From: Dehalococcoidia bacterium | GTDB taxonomy: Bacteria > Chloroflexota > Dehalococcoidia > SZUA-161 | DNA: 28,982 nt | Direction of reading: 5' to 3' | Assembly (NCBI GenBank): GCA_030619685.1 | Contig: JAUXAX010000024.1 | Location: 1-28,982 of the forward strand | Shown: piece by piece, positions 7,239-14,980 of the stretch | Layout: the number at the start of each line of letters is the position of its first letter | How positions within the stretch are numbered: position 1 is the first letter of the stretch | Made by a program: the position numbers and the translations under genes | The notes under the pieces: model-generated | The model's input: only the letters and a program-made list of their open reading frames with translations | Databases searched by the model: none | Told to the model about the DNA's origin: nothing

Positions 7239-7904
7239 ATGAAACAGAGACTTGATAGAGATACCATAGCGATGAGGGCGGCAAAAGAACTGAAGGACGG
7301 CGACTATGTCAACTTGGGATTAGGCATTCCGAATCTTTGTGCCCTCCATGCAGCCGAGGGCGTCATCTTTCAAACCGAGAATGGTGCCATAGGTTACGGC
7401 CCTCTGGTCCCGGCGGGTGAGCTAGAGAAGGCAGATTTTCACTATCACGATGCTATCGGAAGGTTTTGGATCCCAGCGCCTGGCATGGCCTGCTTTGATG
7501 TCATGACCTCCTTCGCCATGATAAGGAGTGGTCGCATGATCGCCATTCTCGGGGGGCTGCAAGTCTCGGAGAGGGGGGACCTGGCAAACTGGAGCACCGG
7601 AGGTGCCCATGGCGGTACCATAGGCGGTGCAATGGATTTGGCCTTCGGGTCGAAAAGTGTGATCGTCACCATGGAGCACAACACCAAGGAGGGAAAGCCA
7701 CGGATAGTCAAGGAATGCACCTATCCCCTCACCGCCAAGGAGTGTGTGGACCTGATCGTAACCGATCTGGCTGTGATCAAGGTTACACCCGAAGGGCTTT
7801 TGCTAAGGGAGGTAGCCCCCGGCTGGACAGCGGAGGAAGTGCAAGAATTGACCGAGCCTAAGCTTATTACAGCGCCGGACCTAAAAGAGATCGAGCTGTC
7901 GTAG
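7239..7904 (+). CDS. Family I CoA transferase, subunit B
   Basis: 221 residues of the beta subunit. The catalytic glutamate lies in TENGAIGYGP (the family SENGxxGxGP motif) near residue 48; it forms the glutamyl-CoA intermediate. Other hallmarks are LGIPNLCA, ATG-type MDLAFGSKSVIVTMEH and the late NxxGP-like region replaced by EVAPGWTAEEVQ, which is usual in 3-oxoacid CoA transferases. Translation probably starts at the ATG at 7239 after GGGAGG. It pairs with subunit A upstream. The corresponding domain of the fused paralogue matches it throughout, including the C-terminal PDLKEIEL. Confidence 0.93.
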   Translation: MKQRLDRDTIAMRAAKELKDGDYVNLGLGIPNLCALHAAEGVIFQTENGAIGYGPLVPAGELEKADFHYHDAIGRFWIPAPGMACFDVMTSFAMIRSGRMIAILGGLQVSERGDLANWSTGGAHGGTIGGAMDLAFGSKSVIVTMEHNTKEGKPRIVKECTYPLTAKECVDLIVTDLAVIKVTPEGLLLREVAPGWTAEEVQELTEPKLITAPDLKEIELS

Positions 7905-8191
7905 CAGAAACACTACCAAAGCAGGCCTTATGCTGTTGACAGGGTGGGGCTTGATATTGTGCTGACCTAGTTGCCCCGGGAAGGTAATCTAGAATATCGG
8001 CATCAAGAAGAGACTTTGCCAGAATAAGAGAAAACTCTCCCTCGTTTCATCGCGCGCTTCCAGTTGCAATTTGGGCTTCGCCAATCACATCCTACTCAAC
8101 CTCTCCTCACAAAGAAGTAGTTTCAATAATAACGCTGCCTAGTGTACAATGATGTCCTGTGATGCCTCAAGAAACGAAAAGGGGGTAGAAA
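7905..8191. other. Intergenic stretch carrying the likely promoter of the downstream six-gene cluster
   Basis: No gene seen in 287 bases. The only useful signal is a candidate promoter near the downstream end (8122-8150). There is no clear intrinsic terminator after the CoA transferase. Confidence 0.5.
8122..8150 (+). promoter_or_regulatory. Candidate promoter for the enoyl-CoA hydratase/AOR cluster
   Basis: TTCAAT (8122-8127), a 17-base spacer and TACAAT (8145-8150) lie about 40 bases before the ATG at 8192. The -10 is good and the -35 poor. Confidence 0.35.
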
Positions 8192-9010
8192 ATGCCTTAC
8201 AAGATGGTTCTGCTTGAGAAGAAGGACGGGGTGGCGACAATAACCCTCAATCGTCCTGAGAAGCTTAATGCCTTTAATATGGAAATGACGGGTGAGATCG
8301 ATATGGCGTTTGACGAGGCAGGCAAAGATAAGGAAATCAAGGCGATTATCTTGACCGGTGCGGGTAGGGCTTTCTCCTCGGGAATTGATCTCAACTGGGT
8401 GGCAACGATGGATTTTGAGAATCTGCCGCCGATAGCAAGTACGGTTAGGGGGCGCATGGTGACTCACAGTGAGAGAAGCTTTCTGACTGTCGTGCTCAAA
8501 ATCCAGAGTATGCCCAAGCCGGTGATCGCTGCAGTAAACGGTATGGCAATTGGCGGGGCCTTCATTCTGGCTTTAGCTTGTGATTTGAAGGTTGCCTCAG
8601 AGAACGCTGAGTTCAGCATGCCTCAGGTAAAACGGGGCCTCATGCCCGATGGCGCTGGTACCTATCTTCTGCCGCGCGCCGTCGGGCTGACCAAAGCCCT
8701 GGAGTTGGCGCTGATCTGCGACCCGATCGATGCTCGGGAGGCGGAGAGGATAGGCTTGGTGAACAAGGTTGTGCCTCATGAGAACCTGATGGCGACAGCC
8801 AGAGAAATGGCGACCAAGATAGCCAAGAATGCCCCGCTGGCGGTGGCGATGACAAAAGCTGCCATGTACAAAGGACTGCACGAACACGATATGGCAGCGC
8901 ACATGGACTATGAAGTCTATATCATGAACATCCTCTTCGCTACCGAGGATTTCAAAGAGGGGATAAGCTCCATCTGGGAGAAGAGAGAGCCGATATTCAA
9001 AGGACGTTAG
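8192..9010 (+). CDS. Enoyl-CoA hydratase/isomerase family protein, isomerase-like active site
   Basis: 272 residues of the crotonase fold: oxyanion-hole segments GRAFSSGIDL (about 58-67) and NGMAIGGAF (116-124), and the CDLKVASENAEFSMPQVKRGL stretch. The two glutamates needed for water addition in classical hydratases align with Phe124 and Gln145. Asp153 in GLMPDGAGT is kept; an Asp at this place is catalytic in PaaG-type and other enoyl-CoA isomerases. I therefore favour isomerase or related chemistry over simple hydration. The start follows AAAAGGGGG. It is the first of six plus-strand genes; the AOR-family gene begins 33 bases later. Confidence 0.88.
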   Translation: MPYKMVLLEKKDGVATITLNRPEKLNAFNMEMTGEIDMAFDEAGKDKEIKAIILTGAGRAFSSGIDLNWVATMDFENLPPIASTVRGRMVTHSERSFLTVVLKIQSMPKPVIAAVNGMAIGGAFILALACDLKVASENAEFSMPQVKRGLMPDGAGTYLLPRAVGLTKALELALICDPIDAREAERIGLVNKVVPHENLMATAREMATKIAKNAPLAVAMTKAAMYKGLHEHDMAAHMDYEVYIMNILFATEDFKEGISSIWEKREPIFKGR

Positions 9011-9043
9011 CGTCAAACGGTATTGTCGTCAAGAGGTCTCAAA

Positions 9044-10990
9044 GTGACAGGCCAATGCGGATATGCGGGAGAAATCCTCAGGGTTGACCTATCTTCGGAA
9101 AGCGTAACCCGGATGCCGACCCTGGATTATGCCGACAGATTTCTCGGAGGGAGAGGTATTGCCACCAAGGTTTACTGGGACGAGGTACCGCCAGAGGTCA
9201 GGGCCTTCGATCCCGAAAACCGGCTGATATTTGCTACTGGGCCCCTGGCGGGGTTCAAAGGGGTCAGTGGCTCCAGATGGCAAATCTGTGGTAAATCTTC
9301 CCTCACTACCCCCGAGTACTTCAACTACAGCAATCTAGGGGGAAATTGGGGTGCCCAGCTTAAGCTCGCGGGCTACGATGCGCTCGTGGTTCAAGGTAGA
9401 TCAGAGAAACCAGTCTATATTCTCATACAGGACGATAATGTTGAGATCAGAGATGCCTCCGCCCTCTGGGGGAAGAGCACGGTGGAAACTCGGGAAATCC
9501 TGAAAGAGCAGCTAGGAAGCTCGGTAAACGTTGTGGCCACCGGTCCCGCCGGGGAGAACATGGTCACTTTTGCCTCTGTCCTCGCGGATAAAGATGCCAG
9601 TGGGTCCAGTGGCCTTGGAGCTGTCATGGGTTCCAAGAAACTGAAGGCCGTCGCAGTGAGGGGCAGCGGCGAGGCAAAGGCTGCCAACCCTCAAAGGTAC
9701 CGAGAGCTGGCCAACTATGCCCGTGAATTGCGAAAAGGGTTCGGCATGGGGATAACGCCCGGAACAGACGTGGGGATGAAGTTGAAGAAAGACTATTGCT
9801 ACGGTTGCACAGGCGGGTTCTGCTTCAGAGGGACTTACAAGGCATCAAATGGCAAGGTAGGCAAATACATGTGCGGCTCGGCTACCTTCTATGTACTGCG
9901 GGCCCGCAAGTACTACGGGGAATGGAACGAGGTCCCGTTCTTTGCAAATATGATTTGTAATGAATATGGGGTTGATACTCACCAGATGGACGTAATGATG
10001 CAGTGGCTCTCAAAGTGCCACCAGGCAGGCATTCTGACCGATGAAAACACTGGCATCCCGCTTTCGAAACAAGGGAGCCTTGAGTTCATAGAGACCCTGG
10101 CGAGGAAGATCGGGCTCAGGGATGGCATTGGGGATATCCTTGCTCAGGGGACTATAAGGGCAGCCGATATGGTGGGACAGGGGGCCAAAGAATTGCTCAC
10201 TGACTACATCACCGACAGCGGTCACTTCGCCCTGATAGATGGCCCCAGGATGTATATCAGTACCGGGCTACTGTACGCCATGGAACCGAGGCAGCCCATG
10301 GGCCAGCTAAATGAGCTTGGTTCTCTGAGTCTTTGGCTGATGTGGGTCTATAAGCAAGAGGGCGCGTTTGTTTCTAACGATGTATTCCGTGCCATCGGCA
10401 AGAGATTGTTGGGGAGCGAGGCGGCGGTGGACTTCACCACCTATGAGGGGAAAGCCCTGGCAGCGAGAATGATCCAGGACCGCGAGTGCGCCAAAGACAG
10501 CCTCATCCTTTGCAGCTATCTGTACCCGATTATGTTCTCCATACAGACCGCAGACCATGTGGGTGACCCTACTATTGAAAGCAAGATCCTCTCTGCGGTC
10601 ACCGGAAATGAAATAGATGAGGACGGCCTCTACAGAATAGGTGAGCGCATATTCAACGTCCAAAGGGCGGTACTTGCCAGGGAAGGCCACAGAGGGAGAG
10701 AATGCGATAGGATTTCCGAGTACAACTATACCAAGCCCCTGAAGTTCGATCTACACAATCCTGAATTGCTGTCACCGGGGAAGGGTGACGAAGTGGTAAG
10801 CAAAAAGGGCGCAGTGCTTGACAGAGAGAAATTCGAAGAGGTGAAGGATGAGTACTACAGCCTCAGGGGATGGGATGTGGCAACGGGCCTGCAGACGCGA
10901 GCCAAGCTTGAGCAACTCGGTCTGAAGGATATGGTAGGAGATTTGGAGCGAAGGGGACTCCTAGCCGTCGCCGGAAGAAGCGGCAAATGA
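9044..10990 (+). CDS. Aldehyde:ferredoxin oxidoreductase family protein (tungsten/molybdenum bis-pterin enzyme)
   Basis: 648 residues. N-terminal GYAGEILRVDLSS, the LGGRG loop, LGGNWGAQLKLAGYDALVVQG and GLGAVMGSKKLKAVAVRG are characteristic of the family, which binds a tungstopterin and one [4Fe-4S] cluster and oxidises aldehydes or, in BamB-type members, reduces aryl-CoA rings. Cluster ligands are Cys252, Cys255 and Cys260 (CYGCTGGFC) and a late Cys490 (LILCSY). Spacing of the first three is C-x2-C-x4-C rather than the usual C-x2-C-x3-C. At about 650 residues it is longer than typical AOR and close to BamB. A TTG at 9023 is also possible, but GTG at 9044 has AGAGG eight bases upstream and gives the usual family start. 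Its stop overlaps the next start. Confidence 0.9.
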   Translation: MTGQCGYAGEILRVDLSSESVTRMPTLDYADRFLGGRGIATKVYWDEVPPEVRAFDPENRLIFATGPLAGFKGVSGSRWQICGKSSLTTPEYFNYSNLGGNWGAQLKLAGYDALVVQGRSEKPVYILIQDDNVEIRDASALWGKSTVETREILKEQLGSSVNVVATGPAGENMVTFASVLADKDASGSSGLGAVMGSKKLKAVAVRGSGEAKAANPQRYRELANYARELRKGFGMGITPGTDVGMKLKKDYCYGCTGGFCFRGTYKASNGKVGKYMCGSATFYVLRARKYYGEWNEVPFFANMICNEYGVDTHQMDVMMQWLSKCHQAGILTDENTGIPLSKQGSLEFIETLARKIGLRDGIGDILAQGTIRAADMVGQGAKELLTDYITDSGHFALIDGPRMYISTGLLYAMEPRQPMGQLNELGSLSLWLMWVYKQEGAFVSNDVFRAIGKRLLGSEAAVDFTTYEGKALAARMIQDRECAKDSLILCSYLYPIMFSIQTADHVGDPTIESKILSAVTGNEIDEDGLYRIGERIFNVQRAVLAREGHRGRECDRISEYNYTKPLKFDLHNPELLSPGKGDEVVSKKGAVLDREKFEEVKDEYYSLRGWDVATGLQTRAKLEQLGLKDMVGDLERRGLLAVAGRSGK

Positions 10991-11448
10991 AGATGTATCA
11001 CTTCGTCACGAAATGGTTCTTCCAGGTCCCGGTGGAACGGGTATGGGAAGAGGCGGCAAACATGGAGGCTTACCCTACATGGTCGCAGGACTTAAAGAAG
11101 GCCAAGATTCGCGGTCCTGAGTCCAGGCTGCAACTCAGCTCAGTAGTTGATTGTGAGGTAAAAGGGGCCCTGCCCTACACCCTTCGTTTCACGATAGAGG
11201 TCACAGCATTCCAGCCACCCAACCTGATAGAGATGAGGTCATCGGGGGATCTGGTGGGCACCGGGAAATGGGTGCTGGAATCCCAGGACGGGGGAACGAT
11301 GTCCACGTTCTACTGGGACGTGGGCACCACCAGTCCAATCCTCAACCTCCTGGGCAAACTCCCCTTCGTCAGAGCGTTGCTGGAGAAGAACCACGACGAT
11401 GTAATGGCCAGAGGCTATGAAGTCGTCAAGTCCAGGCTGGAAGGATAG
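10987..11448 (+). CDS. START-like/SRPBCC (polyketide cyclase/dehydrase-type) protein
   Basis: 153 residues beginning KMYHFVTKWFFQVPVERVWEEA, then YPTWSQDLKKA, a run of beta strands and a long C-terminal helix. This is the helix-grip pattern of SRPBCC proteins, which bind hydrophobic ligands in a cavity and may act as cyclases, aromatases or lipid carriers. Its ATG overlaps the TGA of the AOR-family gene (ATGA), showing translational coupling, so the two products likely act on the same compound. No catalytic residue can be assigned. Confidence 0.8.
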   Translation: MKMYHFVTKWFFQVPVERVWEEAANMEAYPTWSQDLKKAKIRGPESRLQLSSVVDCEVKGALPYTLRFTIEVTAFQPPNLIEMRSSGDLVGTGKWVLESQDGGTMSTFYWDVGTTSPILNLLGKLPFVRALLEKNHDDVMARGYEVVKSRLEG

Positions 11449-11578
11449 AGCAGTCGGCCACCTGCTCGCGACTACGCTGATGGTTTAGCCGGCGAGCGAG
11501 ACGCTCCGCGCCTCACCCCTTCAGTTGCAGTTTTGCCCAAAAAGTGACATCATGCTCTTAGGGGAGGTGGCATGATAA

Positions 11579-12379
11579 ATGGATATCCCGTTCTCAAGAT
11601 GGCACGCTCCGATTCCTCACAGAAGGTCCCGGCGCAGGTTTGACTCTACCGAGTTGGACTCAAGCCTATTGGCCCACTTACAAACAATTTGCAGTGAATT
11701 CAGACCCTTTCCAGAGGCTCGTGCAGAGCTGGTAACACAATCCCCCGATAGGATTCTCAAGGGTGCTATCGGCCCCTACGGTAAGGTCAAGGGTGCACCT
11801 GCCCTTATCGCCTTTATTGGCGATATGGATGACCCCTATATTCAGGAGAAGGTTGGCTATCTAGGAGAAGGCATTATCCTGGAGGCGACAGCTATGGACC
11901 TGGCGACCTGCTGGGTGGCCGGCTTTTTCCGCCCAAAAGTCGCAGCATCCGTTATCGGCACCGCCAAAAACGAAAGGGTTCTGTCGGTAACTCCCGTTGG
12001 TCACGCCGTAGAAGACTTGTCACTGGAAGAAAGGATAATGACAGGCTTTGGTCGGAACCACCAGCGCAAGCCCCTGGCAGAGCTGGTTACCGGGCTGGAT
12101 CAGACGGAGTTGCTCCATTGGATGAAATCGGCTCTGGAAGCAGCTAGGCTCGCTCCTTCAGCCATCAACAGGCAGCCCTGGCGTTTTCACGTTGAACCAA
12201 ACAGTATTACCGTCTCGGTGAACAATCCCAGGTTTACCTTCGGCATATCTAAGCGGCTGGATTGCGGAATCGCTATGCTGCACATCGAAGTGGCCGCACT
12301 GGACTGCGGCGTGCAAGGCAGGTGGCAGTTTCTGGAAGCACCCAGGGTGGCCAGGTTCACAGTTGAAAGTGGTGGATAG
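11579..12379 (+). CDS. Nitroreductase-family protein of the TM1586 type
   Basis: 266 residues. The N-terminal half (PIPHRRSRRRFDSTELDSSLLAHL) and C-terminal half (ALEAARLAPSAINRQPWRFHV) each carry the nitroreductase-type FMN-binding pattern, as in the TM1586-like family where two half domains are joined in one chain. LDCGIAMLHIEVAAL near the end is also characteristic. Such proteins are FMN-dependent oxidoreductases of largely unknown substrate. GGGGAGG at about 11561-11567 supports the ATG at 11579; an ATG seven bases upstream is in another frame. A 130-base gap separates it from the START-like gene, and the next gene starts eight bases after its stop. Confidence 0.83.
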   Translation: MDIPFSRWHAPIPHRRSRRRFDSTELDSSLLAHLQTICSEFRPFPEARAELVTQSPDRILKGAIGPYGKVKGAPALIAFIGDMDDPYIQEKVGYLGEGIILEATAMDLATCWVAGFFRPKVAASVIGTAKNERVLSVTPVGHAVEDLSLEERIMTGFGRNHQRKPLAELVTGLDQTELLHWMKSALEAARLAPSAINRQPWRFHVEPNSITVSVNNPRFTFGISKRLDCGIAMLHIEVAALDCGVQGRWQFLEAPRVARFTVESGG

Positions 12380-12387
12380 AGTATGAA

Positions 12388-13527
12388 ATGGTAGAGGATA
12401 TCGCCATCGTCGGTGCTGGACCAGCCGGGGCATACCTAGGATACCGTTTGGCTCAAAACGGAATCTATGCCGCCATCTACGATGATTCACATCCACGAGA
12501 GAAACCCTGTGGTGGGGGTGTTACCCCTTTCACCCTGGACAGGTTCCCTCTGCTGAAAGGTGTTCCCTCTTCATACAGATTTGTCCATAAGATGTTGTTG
12601 ATATCACCCGAAGGTAAAGAGGCTATGGTTTCTGTGCAAGGGATAATGAATGTATCGAGAGAGCACCTCGACAAATACCTACTGCAAAAGGCTGTGGACA
12701 GCGGTGCCAAGCTAATTGAGGAAAGGGTCACCGACATAGAAGAGAAACCGGATGGTTGGCTTATCCGGACACAGAAGGGAGAATACCGTTCGACTCTGGT
12801 AATAGGATCTGACGGAGCGCACAGTGTGGTGCGCAGGGCGACCGTCGGCCGCATACCGAGAGGGAACCTGGCTGCCTGCATCGGCTACTTTGCACGAGGT
12901 GTGGAGAGGGATTACAGCGTCATTAGATTCCTCAAAGGTTGTCAAGGTTACGCCTGGATATTCCCGCGGGAGACGCATTCAAGCATCGGAGTTGCTACAG
13001 ATCCGAAACACGCCCGGAAACTGACGGGCTATCTGAATGAGTTCATCGAAGACTACTGCCCGAGTATAGACAAGATTTCCCCCTTTGGAGCACTGATTCC
13101 AGCGATAATAGACGAAGAGTTCTATGAAATCCCCTGTTCAGGAAGGAACTGGATTCTCATAGGTGATGCCGCCGGACACGTTGACCCTATACTGGGGGAA
13201 GGCATACGTTATGCGATTTGGGGAGCCGAGCTTGCAGCCGAGGCCATCGTAGCCGGGAATCCAGCCAAATTCGATGTTCTATGGAGAAAGGCATATTATC
13301 CGGATCTTGTTGAAGCATGCCGGCTTTTTGAATTCATTTACAATCCTGACGTGCTCGAGCTTGGCGTGATGATGATCTCAAAAAGCGAGACCTTTGCCCG
13401 GATTATGACGGGCGTGGTTGCAAGTGAACATACTTATACAGGATTAAGGGATCGAGTCGTCGCCAGTTTGCCAAGAATAATGTCGGAGGCCGAAATGGGC
13501 CCGCTCAGCACGAAAAGGAAACCCTGA
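12388..13527 (+). CDS. Geranylgeranyl-reductase-family FAD-dependent oxidoreductase
   Basis: 379 residues: dinucleotide-binding GAGPAGAYLGYRLA at 9-22, the family-specific PCGGGVTP at 40-47, VIGSDGAHSVVRRA in the middle and the second FAD motif WILIGDAAGHVDP followed by LGEGIRYAIWGAELAAEA. The family reduces isoprenoid or other double bonds or hydroxylates and halogenates aromatics, using FAD. In anaerobes these proteins commonly act as reductases taking electrons from ferredoxin. Position between the nitroreductase-like and second enoyl-CoA hydratase-like genes suggests reduction of a CoA ester or its product in the same pathway, which is inference. ATG at 12383 is closed after three codons, so 12388 is the start. 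Confidence 0.88.
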   Translation: MVEDIAIVGAGPAGAYLGYRLAQNGIYAAIYDDSHPREKPCGGGVTPFTLDRFPLLKGVPSSYRFVHKMLLISPEGKEAMVSVQGIMNVSREHLDKYLLQKAVDSGAKLIEERVTDIEEKPDGWLIRTQKGEYRSTLVIGSDGAHSVVRRATVGRIPRGNLAACIGYFARGVERDYSVIRFLKGCQGYAWIFPRETHSSIGVATDPKHARKLTGYLNEFIEDYCPSIDKISPFGALIPAIIDEEFYEIPCSGRNWILIGDAAGHVDPILGEGIRYAIWGAELAAEAIVAGNPAKFDVLWRKAYYPDLVEACRLFEFIYNPDVLELGVMMISKSETFARIMTGVVASEHTYTGLRDRVVASLPRIMSEAEMGPLSTKRKP

Positions 13528-13659
13528 GAAACCCGGCTTCTGAGGGAGAAAACCCCCTTATCCATATGGTCTCTTGGCCTCAGAGATCTGAGCAAGAACA
13601 CAGACGCTTGGTCGGCGGCTCTTGCGCGAAATCCCAATCTTCATACGGAGGTGAAGGAA

Positions 13660-14445
13660 ATGGCAGAAAAGGTAGAACTTAGACGAGACGGACAAATCGC
13701 TCAACTCTTACTAAACCGGCCAGAGGTATACAACGCACTCGATCTCGATATGGCCCAACAGTGTATGAACTACGTCATTTCACTCTCAGCAGATAATAGT
13801 GTGCGGGGCGTAGTGATCTCAGGCGAGGGCAAAGGCTTCTGTGCGGGCGGTGATTTGAAGTGGGCGCTCAGCTTTCCACATGGGCCTTCAGCCGCCTTTC
13901 ACGAATTGGCTGCTCGCCTCCACCAGGCGGTGCTGGAGATTCGCCGGATGAGGAAACCGGTCATAGCAGCAGTGAACGGGATAGCGGCTGGCGCCGGATT
14001 CACGGTTGCCTTAGCCTGCGATTTCAGGGTTATGGCACGTTCTGCCGTTTTCCAACAAGCGTACACTTCAAATGGGCTGTGCATCGATGGTGGCGGTACA
14101 TTTACGCTCCCCCGAATTGTAGGGTTGGCTCGTGCGCTTGAAATCGCAGCGTTCGACCGTCCCATCTCATCCGAACAGGCCCTGGCCTGGGGGTTAACAA
14201 CAGAGGTTGTGGAGGATGGACAGGCTCTGGAAGAAGCAATGAACATGGCTCGCGAACTGGCAAACCGTTCGCTCAGCTCCTTCGGATGGTCGAAGCACTT
14301 GCTTACTGACTCATTCAATACATCGTTCGAGACGCATATCGAGCGGGAGCGAGTAGGTCTTTGCAGTTGCGCAGAGCATCCTGATGCGACGGAGGGAATG
14401 CGGGCCTTTGTGGAGAAACGCAAACCGGTGTTCAACGTCGAGTAG
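13660..14445 (+). CDS. Enoyl-CoA hydratase/isomerase family protein (second copy, isomerase-like)
   Basis: 261 residues, crotonase fold with oxyanion elements KGFCAGGDLK (about 58-67) and NGIAAGAGF (106-114). As in the copy at 8192, both hydratase glutamates are missing (Phe114 and Tyr135 in their places), while Asp143 in LCIDGGGTF is retained, which is the isomerase-type pattern. The frame extends to a GTG at 13651, but GGAGGTG at 13647-13653 is the ribosome binding site of the ATG at 13660. It is the last gene of the plus-strand cluster. The two copies are clearly diverged from each other, so this is an old duplication or separate acquisition with different substrates. Confidence 0.87.
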   Translation: MAEKVELRRDGQIAQLLLNRPEVYNALDLDMAQQCMNYVISLSADNSVRGVVISGEGKGFCAGGDLKWALSFPHGPSAAFHELAARLHQAVLEIRRMRKPVIAAVNGIAAGAGFTVALACDFRVMARSAVFQQAYTSNGLCIDGGGTFTLPRIVGLARALEIAAFDRPISSEQALAWGLTTEVVEDGQALEEAMNMARELANRSLSSFGWSKHLLTDSFNTSFETHIERERVGLCSCAEHPDATEGMRAFVEKRKPVFNVE

Positions 14446-14536
14446 GTTTCCATGCGAACAAGCCTAAGGAAGACAAAATACCAGAAAGTGATAAGAATTT
14501 AGCCATTCGAAGAATGAATGATTATGAATCAAGGTA

Positions 14537-14565
14537 TTGACAATATAACACATATGTTATATAAT
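14537..14565 (+). promoter_or_regulatory. Perfect consensus sigma70-type promoter of the XRE regulator gene
   Basis: TTGACA at 14537-14542, exactly 17 bases, and TATAAT at 14560-14565. Both hexamers match the consensus completely. Transcription should start near 14572, which excludes upstream in-frame starts and fixes translation at 14596. Confidence 0.85.
14543..14562. promoter_or_regulatory. Inverted-repeat operator inside the XRE promoter
   Basis: Arms ATATAACA (14543-14550) and TGTTATAT (14555-14562) are exact 8-base complements separated by CATA. They fill the whole spacer and overlap the -10 box, so a bound dimer would block RNA polymerase. The obvious candidate binder is the XRE protein encoded just downstream. 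Confidence 0.75.
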
Positions 14566-14595
14566 ATGGGCAGTTCTAGATGGGTGGGCAGCAAG

Positions 14596-14919
14596 ATGAC
14601 AAACAAAAAAGCTACAAACTATAAAGAGTTTGAGGCAGAATTACTTAAAGACCCAGAAGTCCGCAAGGAATACGAGGCTTTAAAGCCTAAATATAACCTG
14701 ATAGCGGGTTTGATAGAGCGCAGAAACGAATTGCGGATCAGTCAAACGCAGCTGGCTACGATTGTTGGAACAAAACAACCTGCCATATCCAGATTGGAAA
14801 AGGGTGATTGCAATACTACACTTAGCACATTTTTTAAAGTTGCGAATGCTCTCGACCTAGCTATTTCTCTAAAAGCCCGAACAAAAACCAAACAGACTTA
14901 CGCCAAGGTTCATGCTTAA
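14596..14919 (+). CDS. XRE/HigA-like helix-turn-helix protein
   Basis: 107 residues. The helix-turn-helix lies at about residues 51-72 (ISQTQLATIVGTKQPAISRLEKG), followed by FFKVANALDLAISL, and preceded by an acidic helical segment (EFEAELLKDPEVRKEYEALKPKYNLI). This layout matches HigA-type antitoxins and related XRE autorepressors, where the upstream helix often contacts a HigB toxin. The frame is open upstream to 14518, but the perfect promoter at 14537-14565 places the transcript start after those codons; ATG at 14596 is therefore preferred, with only a weak GGTGGG ahead. No HigB-like toxin gene is next to it, so it is either an orphan antitoxin or a stand-alone regulator. Its AT-rich sequence contrasts with the neighbours, hinting at transfer. 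Confidence 0.85.
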   Translation: MTNKKATNYKEFEAELLKDPEVRKEYEALKPKYNLIAGLIERRNELRISQTQLATIVGTKQPAISRLEKGDCNTTLSTFFKVANALDLAISLKARTKTKQTYAKVHA

Positions 14920-14980
14920 AGAAAATGACCCACTACCAAGATTTGTCTAGCTAGCCTGTCCTGGACCTAAGCCTGCCTTG

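Noticed and set aside
9023..9043. TTG start for the AOR-family gene
   Set aside because: No ribosome binding site at proper distance; GTG at 9044 fits the family N-terminus and has AGAGG upstream.
13899..14453. A 184-codon minus-strand frame over the second crotonase gene
   Set aside because: Shadow of the real gene; serine/arginine-rich composition and no start signal.
14596..14919. A HigBA toxin-antitoxin pair
   Set aside because: Only the antitoxin-like half is present; no HigB-like ORF lies on either side.
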